Source of the DNA: Pycnococcus provasolii | Taxonomy: Eukaryota; Chlorophyta; Pseudoscourfieldiophyceae; Pseudoscourfieldiales | Assembly: GCA_049487715.1 (NCBI GenBank) | Contig: CP150558.1 | Location: forward strand, 248,001-312,000 | Reading direction: 5' to 3' | Length of the DNA: 64,000 bases | Shown: positions 38,301-46,700 of the stretch, piece by piece | Numbering within the stretch: position 1 is the stretch's first letter | Layout of the letters: each line of letters begins with the position of its first letter | Position numbers and translations under genes: made by a program | The notes under the pieces: generated by a model | The model's database searches: none | The model's input: the letters and a program-made list of their open reading frames with translations, nothing else | What the model was told of the DNA's origin: nothing

Positions 38301-41198
38301 TGACTCTTTTGCTGTCCCAATGTGCCGCTCAATACGGTTTTGCCACTGGGCATCGGTAGCTGCCGCTCTGAGTCGTATTCCTTTCTCTTCGAGAAGTTGT
38401 CTGAAACGAGCATCGTCGAACACTTTCCCAGCGTCGCATCTTAGCTCCTTAATTTCGGCCATTTCCTCTTGAGCTGGTCGCTTCCCGATGAATTCCTCTG
38501 ATTGTGAACTTCTTTGATTATCGGCATGGTTCCGTCTTTCTCTCTCAATTTCGGACAAGAACGTTCTAGTTATGGCTGTGAGTTCCTCACCGCTACTCCC
38601 GTTCGCTCCATAGATTTTCATGTACCTACTCGCGTACTCCATGAACATGTATGCCACCTTTATGTTTCCCAGCGATGGCGTGTGTACCGGAACGGGGTCC
38701 ATGCCCCAAACCTCTCCTAACCGATGCATGGTAGCACTCGGTGTCCGTGGCACAGGCGCCTTTTTGCTTTTAGCTTTTGCGCAGATCATGCATTCCAAAC
38801 TCGGTGCAAGGTTAGCCTTGATCCCCAGGCTCGTGAGTATTTTGTCGAGGCGCGCGACAGACGGGTGTCCAAGCTGGTAATGCAACTGCATAGCGACTTC
38901 CTGCGCTTTCGAAAGCTCTACCGAAGCTTGTGCTGCCGATACGGCACTCGATAGCTGTGTGGCTGAGATGCTTTGAGAGCACGTGCGCTGGGATGCATGT
39001 GTCGTATCATCCCTTAGCTTGTAGCTGAGGGTAGGATATCCTTGTTGCGTCACGTGGATTGGTATTGAACGTCCGTCAGCCAAATTCACGTTTGACGAGT
39101 ACGCGTCGAGGGTGAACTTTGCATCCAACTGCTTTAGCAACTTGTCGACGCTAACTATCGTGTTGAAGCCTTTAAGATTCTCCGAGTAGTACACGTCTTG
39201 GATGTCGATGTTGAGCTGCCTCGCATCACCTCCAGCTAATTTCACTCGGATTAGCATTTCTCCAATGTGTGTTAGCTGAACCGGAGTCTTTCCATCGATT
39301 CCGTAGACTATCACTGGCTCCGGGAGTTTGCGAGCGTTACTTAGATCGTTCCTTTGCCCTGTGGCATGGATTGGTGATCCCGTGTCGAGTAACAGCGAAT
39401 CCGGACTCAATGTTGACGCAAGCATGAGCAAAGCTCCAATGCCGTCGAAGATGTTATCCTTTCCCTCTGCCACCACGGCGTTTACTTTGCTCGTCTTCTG
39501 GTTTCCCTTTTCCGAGCCATTGTTGTTTCGTTTTCGCTTGCGTTGCAAAGCGCGCCATAGCACTGGATTATGGCTCCCGCCCCCAGGTGCCCAACACTTT
39601 GTTATATGATGTTTCTCAGGGTTGGGACATTTTGGGTTCGTGCAAGGTCCTTGAAGCGATGATGTGCGTTGTTGTGCCGCTGCCAAAGTTTCGTCGTTTG
39701 GGTCAACCGTTTGCTCCACAGCGAGAACCGGTCGTCCGGTATGTCGCGTAGTAGACGTGACGTCTACTACGCTCTCGATTCTCAGTTTGGTGCAGGCTTT
39801 CGCCACGAAGGTCTTGAGTTCGATGTCTGCGTCTCGCGTAATGTTGGCATTCTTCACCTCATTCATTACCGCCGTTCGTGCGTTCGGCTGCAGCGACCGT
39901 ATAAACGTTGTCAACAGTTCGAAGTTTGTTTGCCTGAAATTCGTGAGGTTGAATTTTCTCAGTTGTTCTTGCCATCTCACATGATAATGCCTGAGATCCT
40001 CCGTTCTGTCTTGTACGACGGCTTTGAGTTCCTGCAGGGCACCGAGGCCGTCCTCGATCTCGTGCCTTTCGAAATTTCTCTGAACTTCATTCCAAAGGCG
40101 CGCTCCATCATGGTGTTGTGCCGCTTCGGCGTCGTGCAGGATACCCAGAATTTCTGGACTTAAGTGCTCCTCTTCCGCGAGCAACGCCATGCTTAATTGC
40201 TCAAACATGTCGTTGGCGTCCCTCCGCAGCTCGGGAGGAACTCCGTTGGGTGAGTGTAGCATGGCGTTCCCGGATCTTGTCCATCTCGATCTCGTATACG
40301 CTGAGAATGCGAGTTTGAAAGTCGGCCAACTCCCTTTGAATGCCGGCCGTTTGCCTGGATTGGATTGCTCGAGCTCGCGTGATAGGTGTCTCGCGTATTC
40401 TGCGGCCGCAAGTCTCTCCGTTGGAGCCCTCGCGGGTTCCGCGCGTTCTGCTCGAGCTATCCTTTGCGCTTCCCTTCGCTCAAGTTCTACTTGAATGATG
40501 GCGTTCGATTCAGCGCGTGCGGCTTGCACTTCCTCTTGCGCTTTGCGCAGTTCTTCCACGAGTGTCTCGATGAGCTCCTCTCTCTCCTCCGCGCTATTCT
40601 CCTGTGTTGCACCGGCAGCACCGGCAGCTCTCGGTGGCTGTCTCGGCGGTGGTGCTTGCGTTGCCCTGGGAGCTCTTTGTGGCTGTCCCGCCGGCGGCAC
40701 TAGCGTTGCCCCGGGAGCTCTCTGTGGCTGTCCCGGCGGCGGCACTTGCGTTGTTCCGGGAGCTCTGTGTGGCTGTCCCGGCGGCGGTGGCGGCACGTCG
40801 CAGTGCTCCACGCGAGGTGGTGTAAACGCTCGCTGTGGAGTTGACGGCCGCGCACCCCGTTTCGACGTTTCCGGCTGTGCGGCCGGTCGTTTTTCACGCC
40901 GGCGTGCTTCACGCTCGGCCGGTGTCCTCAGGCTTCCACGACGAGCTTGTTCTTCGCGTGCACGACGAGCTTGCTCTTCGCGTGCACGACGAGCTTGCTC
41001 TTCGCGTGCACGACGAGCTTGCTCTTCGTGCCTTGCGTCTGCAAGGCGCGCGCTTCGTCGCGTGACGACTTGCCACTCGGCGTCTTCAGCCGCGCGTGTC
41101 GTCGTGTCGCGCGCCGTCGTGTCGCGTACAGCGTCGGCATACGTTGTCACGTATCTTTCGGCTAGGTCGGCCGTCTCGGTCGAAGCTCGCGCCGCCAT
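35307..41198 (-). CDS. Copia Gag-Pol polyprotein with embedded deoxynucleoside-kinase-like domain
   Basis: This is one 1963-codon frame from the ATG at 41198. Gag is coiled and charged, with four copies of REEQARRA near residues 58-86. A zinc-knuckle-like CTNPKCPNPEKHHITKC lies near 520, protease LLLDTGS near 603, and integrase HHCC finger (HYQLGHPS...CMICAK) near 775-810. The catalytic core shows D (GMDPV), D (RCDAGKVF) and E (QNRIERHIG). Residues about 1175-1395 hold the unexpected part. P-loop GLIGAGKTTT, EEENVKRW, an AFQ segment, LEERCCRAGEIF, then ILRTSPSTC with a following RVSERARD lid match deoxynucleoside kinases (dCK/dGK/TK2 type). Reverse transcriptase follows (KARLVARG, AIYVDDLIVCG near 1622), then RNase H (VDASWGD, STVEAEYTAL, RTKHIDIK). 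Typical copia polyproteins are about 1300-1500 residues; the kinase and a long Gag explain the excess. No stop or frameshift is present, so it may be active. Confidence 0.93.
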   Translation of the reverse strand: MAARASTETADLAERYVTTYADAVRDTTARDTTTRAAEDAEWQVVTRRSARLADARHEEQARRAREEQARRAREEQARRAREEQARRGSLRTPAEREARRREKRPAAQPETSKRGARPSTPQRAFTPPRVEHCDVPPPPPGQPHRAPGTTQVPPPGQPQRAPGATLVPPAGQPQRAPRATQAPPPRQPPRAAGAAGATQENSAEEREELIETLVEELRKAQEEVQAARAESNAIIQVELERREAQRIARAERAEPARAPTERLAAAEYARHLSRELEQSNPGKRPAFKGSWPTFKLAFSAYTRSRWTRSGNAMLHSPNGVPPELRRDANDMFEQLSMALLAEEEHLSPEILGILHDAEAAQHHDGARLWNEVQRNFERHEIEDGLGALQELKAVVQDRTEDLRHYHVRWQEQLRKFNLTNFRQTNFELLTTFIRSLQPNARTAVMNEVKNANITRDADIELKTFVAKACTKLRIESVVDVTSTTRHTGRPVLAVEQTVDPNDETLAAAQQRTSSLQGPCTNPKCPNPEKHHITKCWAPGGGSHNPVLWRALQRKRKRNNNGSEKGNQKTSKVNAVVAEGKDNIFDGIGALLMLASTLSPDSLLLDTGSPIHATGQRNDLSNARKLPEPVIVYGIDGKTPVQLTHIGEMLIRVKLAGGDARQLNIDIQDVYYSENLKGFNTIVSVDKLLKQLDAKFTLDAYSSNVNLADGRSIPIHVTQQGYPTLSYKLRDDTTHASQRTCSQSISATQLSSAVSAAQASVELSKAQEVAMQLHYQLGHPSVARLDKILTSLGIKANLAPSLECMICAKAKSKKAPVPRTPSATMHRLGEVWGMDPVPVHTPSLGNIKVAYMFMEYASRYMKIYGANGSSGEELTAITRTFLSEIERERRNHADNQRSSQSEEFIGKRPAQEEMAEIKELRCDAGKVFDDARFRQLLEEKGIRLRAAATDAQWQNRIERHIGTAKESALAMLDAANLRVEFWFSALRTAVLLKNLIPLSDTAMHSEGLSPRERYSGQAILRRELASLHTFGALVFRHIPRDRRRALSDKGDAGVFIGYDDADRNTYVVWHPQTRSVARTRDVRFFEQRNVDGKLKNPASTLFPHLAKGSTIELRKMAPVEDDVLEELLREHMRLPPQNASINNLDLADGYVHSEVDEEMHQQMAFQVAKHETTDDENVPLRVTVDGLIGAGKTTTIHKMAQKLRSAGLRVRIEEENVKRWLELDLLQEQHKGTSAGAIAFQTLGPLSDALIGNEPSTTNDVDVILEERCCRAGEIFCQAAKDARYKPCNMRSDHADAMLELYRKCRSIMKASPDMRIILRTSPSTCIHRVSERARDSENIIDRESLDTLQEYANSFWRRRLNQGEAQHEVDANVDADLVAHEAAHSVLNIIRIHARGAEKKSMVAVRDADRDYPSNPPPLMSISVDPLEPRTYLEAIRSPDAHLWEEAMKAEIQALVEKKGTWNLSPRTAGMNIIKTKWVFKVKRKRDGEIERYKARLVARGDTQIYGVDFDETFAPVVSYTALRVLLSIAAKRGWKAIQIDVSNAYLNADLSKPIYMEQPQGFVVPGKEHMVCILKKGLYGLKQAGRMWNQKLSALLLTLGFIQNEVDLCLFMKDGTLIVAIYVDDLIVCGKTSADISEFISKFRKEFDTTEPENANWILGMSVDVKPDEYISLSQPAYVKKLLKDFGMEDARLTNTPLPAGASLSRSKETPTPEQLKRNRTFVGSLLYLAQCTRPDLANAVCQLSHVMTAPPESWNAVVKHVLRYLHRTGDAGICYWKSPRRTAELHGYVDASWGDNLDSRKSTTGYVFFLNGGPISWVSKLQRTIALSTVEAEYTALVHAIQEGIFLRRLIQSLGEEMHGPTVLFEDNNGAANLVDHPTSHGRTKHIDIKRKWLDDKLQPPDAQFVVKRVDTSENVADLFTKSLPRTTFEKHASSVLSFAQTAGRKMLKAIGNTMACCSLW

Positions 41199-41332
41199 GT
41201 CACTACCAAATGGGAAATATTTTTTTTTTGAGAGTCTAGTACGTCCGTTATACCGTTAGAACGGTCTCTTTCAGGCCGTTCGAGGATAGTGCGTGCGCTG
41301 CGTTGCGCGCGTTTGAGGCTCGTAACCTATTA

Positions 41333-41629
41333 TGTTTGTGGTTTCACGTAGTTACACTTGAGTGTATTCGCGGCGCCACTACCCTCTCTTGAGAAGTGAA
41401 GTCCTTCTTCCCGAGTGTCTCGCCCACCTCTCTCTGTCGTGTCGGCTCGTGGATACCTCTTCCCTCGCGCTCCGGTATCGCGTTGCCACCCGGGGGCGTC
41501 AACGCGATTCCAGGCTGGGGGGCTCAACAACTCTCGCCGCTATATGGCTTCTCAATGATAAACCCCGAACTCCCAATCTGACGCATAGCTCTCTCGTCGA
41601 ATACTTGCCTCCTGCGAGCTATCTCAACA
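41333..41629 (-). repeat. Copia element 5' LTR (297 bp)
   Basis: It pairs with 34978-35274. On the plus strand its right end is only 46 bp from the ATG of the MYND/methyltransferase-like gene, so the LTR now forms most of that gene's upstream DNA, in opposite orientation. Confidence 0.92.
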
Positions 41630-41756
41630 GGGGATCCCCTTCCTCCACTTCCTCCACCGGGCCTGGCGTGCGGCATGGCGGCGGAGGGTCGGCCCCTCCA
41701 CATCCAGGTGCTCCGCAACGCATTGCGTGCGCACACGGCACTCGGCGGTTGGACCT
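41630..41756 (+). repeat. 127-bp direct repeat, copy 2
   Basis: This is the same segment as 34847-34973. Here it runs on without break into the MYND/methyltransferase-like gene, so it is the functional copy of the gene start. Confidence 0.9.
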
Positions 41757-43330
41757 TGTCAGAGCGCACCTTGCGCCACACGCCTGGCGCCAAAGAGCAC
41801 GCAGCATCCAGTGACACGCGCAAAAAGGCGTTTTGCTACGGCGTCACTCCTCCCGACCACCATCAGCTTGGTAAGTCACCAACTCGACAATCACTGGTAA
41901 CTGCAATGGCAAGCATCAGCGCAGCCAGACTAGCTGTGGGCGTTGCAATGTCTTCCGAGCACGCGGAGGGTGCCCTCGCGGTACTAGCACGGCAAGTTCA
42001 GGCTCTGAGAGGCGCGAATGACCTGGCGGCACGGCTCGAGCAGGCGCTCGAGCAGGCTCGCATGGCTTTGCGACGATGTCGCGCCAAACAATTTGTCGAC
42101 GTCGCGGACGCGGCACTCGTAGCTTGTGCCAAGCTCGACGAAGCGTACTACGCTTTGTATTACCACAGCATCGTCAACGGCATACACACCGTTCCTCAGC
42201 CGCACGTGTACTTTACCGCGATTGCCGACGCGCATCCTCATGGACGTGAGAACGAGGTGCGCATGTCAAGAGCTGTGGGAACTAGGCAGGAGTTTCGCCG
42301 TCTGCGCGTGTGGGATGCGCGGAAGCATATGACAATGGGAGGACGTGATGGCGGGCAGGCTGCCGCTTGCCACGCGGCGATGAACCCTCTGCTCGCAGTC
42401 CTCTGGGCACGGTGGCGCGAATCTGCTACGCTTATTCATGCGCGCGGTGTGGCGAGTGCAAAAGCGAGGGAATTTCAGCGCGCCGTGTCTTTAAGCGATC
42501 CAACCAAGCGAGACGTCGATGGCATGCCACCATCACCGCCTTGCACAGCGAGCATACAGGCGTGGCGAGATAGCAGCCGCGTTTGGGCTTGCAGGATCTA
42601 CAGCTTTGCCGTGCCAAATGCACAGAGCCTGCGACGGTTAGCCTCGCTATCTCCGATCGTTGAAGTAGGTGCCGGGACGGGATACTGGACGTCGCTGCTC
42701 CGTGCCCGAGGTGCGATTGTCGCTGCATTCGATGCCACCGGAAGGGATCAACCGGGCACCCCAGCCGAGTATAACGAATACCACGGTGAGTGTCCTTTCC
42801 ACACAGATGTCATGAAAGGAACTGCAACGAAGGGCTCCTTCAACACGACATTGCAACAGTACAAGGACTACACGCTGCTCATGTGCTACGCACCGCCGGA
42901 TGGCAAGATGGCTGTCGCTTCCCTGAAGGCATACAGGGGAGATACGGTCGCCTTGATTGGCGAGGTGGATGGTGATACGGCCAGCCGAGGTTTGCTCAGT
43001 GCCCTGCGCACGCGCTTCCTTCTCGTATCGTCCGTCGCACTGCCGCAGTTTGATGACACAGCAAATCGACTTGACATTTGGCAAATCAAGCGGGAAGATG
43101 ACGACATCGCAAAGCCAGTCGCGTGCTGTTCTCAATGCGGATCTGTTGTCGACGACGTTGTCGAGTTGCGGCGATGCGTTCTCTGCCGGATCGCGTGCTA
43201 CTGCTCGCGTCAATGTTGCCTGCGCAACTGGCAGGCACACGAGCGGCTACACCGCGGGCGCCACATTCCTCGCGGCTTCTGTCGTCAGTACTCCAACGAT
43301 CACGTGTACCAACCTTTGAAGATAGAGTAA
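41675..43330 (+). CDS. SAM-methyltransferase-like protein with C-terminal MYND zinc finger
   Basis: This 551-residue frame starts at ATG 41675, inside the 127-bp repeat. The N-terminal 280 residues are helical and of unknown family. Near residue 330 is IVEVGAGTGYWTSLL, the glycine-rich SAM-binding loop of class I methyltransferases, followed by AAFDAT. The downstream part (TLLMCYAPPDGKMA, VALIGEVDGD, ALPQFDDTANRLDIW) agrees with a Rossmann-type methyltransferase. A MYND finger closes the protein: CSQCGSVV, CVLCRIACYCSRQCC, then WQAHERLH. MYND fingers bind proline-rich partners, often in chromatin proteins. The substrate is unknown. A GTAAGT at 41871 with a possible acceptor at 41924 would remove 54 nt in frame, so an optional intron cannot be excluded. 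Upstream DNA is the LTR of the copia element rather than its original promoter, which presumably stayed with the other repeat copy. Confidence 0.75.
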   Translation: MAAEGRPLHIQVLRNALRAHTALGGWTLSERTLRHTPGAKEHAASSDTRKKAFCYGVTPPDHHQLGKSPTRQSLVTAMASISAARLAVGVAMSSEHAEGALAVLARQVQALRGANDLAARLEQALEQARMALRRCRAKQFVDVADAALVACAKLDEAYYALYYHSIVNGIHTVPQPHVYFTAIADAHPHGRENEVRMSRAVGTRQEFRRLRVWDARKHMTMGGRDGGQAAACHAAMNPLLAVLWARWRESATLIHARGVASAKAREFQRAVSLSDPTKRDVDGMPPSPPCTASIQAWRDSSRVWACRIYSFAVPNAQSLRRLASLSPIVEVGAGTGYWTSLLRARGAIVAAFDATGRDQPGTPAEYNEYHGECPFHTDVMKGTATKGSFNTTLQQYKDYTLLMCYAPPDGKMAVASLKAYRGDTVALIGEVDGDTASRGLLSALRTRFLLVSSVALPQFDDTANRLDIWQIKREDDDIAKPVACCSQCGSVVDDVVELRRCVLCRIACYCSRQCCLRNWQAHERLHRGRHIPRGFCRQYSNDHVYQPLKIE

Positions 43331-43712
43331 AACATGTACCAAAAAGGCTTCCTACTGTACTTCCTACCCCCTTCCCTTCCCCTCCCGTCCCTTCCCTCCG
43401 AGCCTGCCGTTAACGTGGTTCTCCGGTAACCAAACCTCAGACAGAAAAAACATGTCCCTTGCGGCCTTGCACACCGGCCGTTGTTGCATCGCGGTGATTA
43501 AGGTGGTCAAGAGCCCGAACGCGGACCAGGTAAAGTTCACGCGGGCCTGAAAGCTCTTGCAAGAAACACTCGCGGCAAGTGTGGTGTGCAAGGCGGGGGG
43601 AGGTCTTTTTTTCATCGCCGGACGTTTGGAAGCCTTTCTTTCTTCCTCCCCCTCTCCCCCCTCTTTTCCTCCTTCCTCCCCCTCCTTCCTCCCCCCCTCA
43701 CACGTGACCACC
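43331..43712. promoter_or_regulatory. Upstream region of the WD40 gene with polypyrimidine tract
   Basis: About 380 bp lie between the MYND gene stop and the WD-repeat gene start. A near-pure pyrimidine run (about 43640-43698) lies immediately 5' of the start codon. Although the frame is open upstream to 43557, that part encodes only Ser/Pro. Confidence 0.5.
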
Positions 43713-46700
43713 ATGTCGCAGCCCTCCACACCCTCGGGTGGCGGGGACGGGAAATACGCACACACTCCTGCCGCAACGCGAAGCAGCGCGGTCACTCCGC
43801 CGAAGACCACCTCGAGACGCACGCTGCCACTGCTCACGCGCTCTCCGCTGCAGCGCGAGGAGAACCTGGAGCGTTTGCGCGTGGGCAAGGCTCTGCAAGC
43901 GAGTGCTGACAGCTTTTCGCCGAAAGTGTCTGAGAAGAAGAAGCACAGGAGCAACTCGGTGGCCGCCGCGGGAGGGCAGCTCGTTGTCGGCATAGATGGC
44001 GTATCGAGAAGCAAGAGAGAGGAGAGCGCTTCGAATCTCAAGATGGAAATCCTATTTCACCTCGCATCCACATCGCTCGACAACCTGAAGCGTGAGTTTG
44101 AGCTTAAAACGCACCAAAGCGGTCTTCCTGGACTGCCTCTCGCCGACTTCGTGGATGTGCTGCAGCGCCGTCTGCCCGAGCACCTCCTGCATGGCAAGCA
44201 GAGACGAAGCCGCGCGAGCTTGCAAGATGATGAGGATGACGACGACGACGATGCAATTGTCAAGCTATGCGAGCTACACGCCGACATAGATGCGGACAGT
44301 AGTGGCACCGTGGAGTGGGAGGAGTTCACACGATTCGTTATGGACGAAGGCTCTGTGGCAGACGCGGTGGCTGATGCAGCGGCCAGCCATCATAACTCGA
44401 TTAGCGTCATACGCACCGCGGAACTGCCCGGCGAACTCGGAGTCGCGTCGCGCAGCATATCAAGGCCGATCGACCTCGCCGTACACCTAGGCGTGTCAAG
44501 CCACTCCAACGCTGACACGTACGCGATTGTTCCGCGTGGCTCCTTCGACATGCAAATCTACGGCAGTGACTCCGGACAGCTCCTCAGCACGTTGAAGGGC
44601 CACCAAGGCGTCATCACAGCCGTTACGGGCTTGCCGCAGTATGGCTACATCGCGAGTGCGTCGAACGACGGCGAGCTTAGACTATGGGAGCCAGGTGCAC
44701 GCTATGCCGGGCGCTTCCAGGCCGTGAGCACTCATGGTGAGAATGTCATGAGCCTCGAATACCTGCCATGGACTAGCCTTCTGTGGTTGGGTGGAAGCGA
44801 GGGAACACTGATGGCGTACGACGTCGCAAACATCGCCGGCCATGATGTGCACGACATGAACACGCATGCGAAACCGCAGTGGAGGCGCGAGGGTGCGCAT
44901 GATGGCGAGGTGACTAGCATCTGCGAGATGGAGCACATTGAAACGTTGGTGTCCTCTGGCTCAGATAATGTGATCCGCCTCTGGGATCCAACTCGCACTT
45001 ACAGCGGCCAGCATGCCAAGCCGAAGATGGTGCTGCGAGGACATAGTAAAGGCATCCTCTCGACAGCGTTCTCCAAGGCGCACAAGGTGATCTGTTCAGG
45101 AGGCTTCGACCGCACGGTTTGCCTGTGGGATCCATTTATCCGCAGACCAGTGCACAAAATCCCACTCGGTGGTTCGGTTGGCGGCCTGCTGACGCCGTCA
45201 ACGCACGACGAGTGGCTCGTCACGGTATCAAGCGACGGGCACATGCGCATTTTTGACGTGCGAATGTACAAGCAGCTGCACAGCCATATCGTGAATAAGC
45301 GTGCTGACTGGATGATGAACGACTCCGTCAGCAGAGGCGCGAAGGATCGTATCGGTGGTTCGCGAACAGACGTCACGAGTCTTTCGCTCGATGAACGTCT
45401 CGACCGCTTTCTCATGTGCGACGGCGAGTCCGTTGGGCGCAACACCACACTGTACGCTTTCGAGGTGGACGAGGATCTCACCCGCGTGCGCATTCGGAAC
45501 GAGGAGGCGCGGAAGTGGCAACTCGCTACCGCCGAAGCGAATCGCCGAGGTCGCCTCACCTCGGGGAACTTGATCGCCGCGATGACGATCGTGAATGCCA
45601 CGATCGAAAGTGGTGGCGAAGATGCAGACGCGAAGCCCACGGACGTGCTGGGATCAATGTACAAGCCGTTCGGCGCGAGCACGGTGGGTGTGCTGTATAG
45701 CGAGCATAGCCTGAACATTGCATCCTTCCATCCTCTAGGGTGCTTCGTGTACGATGCCGTTACGAGCTTGAGCTTGCGCTCAAACAACAAACTTACTGCT
45801 GAGCAGGATACCGACAAAGTGACGCCGGTGCCTCGTACGATGTCCCCACGCGGTTTGAGATCGCGCGAACGGCCGTCTTCACGCACAGCCAGAACATCTG
45901 TCTCACGCGGTGGCACTGGCTTGTCGCCACTCCCGCCAATTGAAAGATCTGAAACGAGCTCGAAGAAACGCACCGACCCGGTGGAGGTCACGCGTGCGTG
46001 CCTTGACGCATCTGGACGTAGGCTGCTGATTGGCGACAGCCGTGGAAATGTGACGATGTGGGCGTTGTCGAATCTTGTCAAGCTACGTGACTGCATTGGG
46101 CACAACAATCGAGAGGTGACCGGCCTTGCGTATGGCCACTGTGGCGAGGACAGCACTGAACCGAGCGTTTTTGTTTCTTGTGGACTTGATGGCACAGTAA
46201 ATCTGAGCGTGGATGACGGATCGGATCCCGATCCGTCGAAATTGCTGACGCTTAACAGAGACCGCGCGGGCGGAAGGCGGCGCGGCGGCGCTACTTCGTC
46301 GCCCTTCTCGTCGGAAGGTGACCACGCAGGGATGCACAATTCCTCGCACGCCCAGCTAATGGTGGAGGATGCCATGTTCACCAATTCCAAGCGTTTTTTC
46401 GTTCCAGGGAAACGTGAGGCAACGTGCTGCACGATTACCCCGGTTGAGCGGTCAGGTCGCACGGCGGGAGACAGAGGGAATTCGTCGTGGCTATTTGCCG
46501 TGGGATGCCGCGACGGCGACGTCTACGTATGGCTGGATTCGAGCCCACGTGTGAGATGCACGCTCCGCTGTTCGACGAGCGGATTCGACGAGGTCACTGC
46601 AGTTTTATTTTGCATCAAATCGGATCATGAGGACAAGCGCCGCCGCGACATCGTGCTCGCAGCCGGTGACACGTCGGGAACGCTTCGTATCTGGTCTGCT

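Larger units (their letters stand above)
34978..41629 (-). mobile_element. Complete Ty1/copia LTR retrotransposon with added kinase-like domain
   Basis: The element is 6652 bp with two 297-bp LTRs and one intact Gag-Pol frame on the minus strand. The LTRs look identical, which points to a recent insertion. It has no short target-site duplication: the bases outside the two ends differ (TATTA before one, GGGGA after the other). It is bracketed by copies of a 127-bp host segment, and the four bases ATTA separate the left host copy from the LTR. The sequence after the 5' LTR on the element strand is TAATAGGTTACGAGCC, where the primer-binding site is expected. The first eight of these bases also follow the 3' LTR outside the element. 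The order is Gag, protease, integrase, kinase-like, reverse transcriptase, RNase H; apart from the kinase this is the copia order. Confidence 0.92.

Noticed and set aside
43557-43712. Longer N-terminus of the WD40 protein
   Set aside because: The added 52 residues are encoded by a polypyrimidine tract (Ser/Pro only) and the ATG at 43713 has a much better context.
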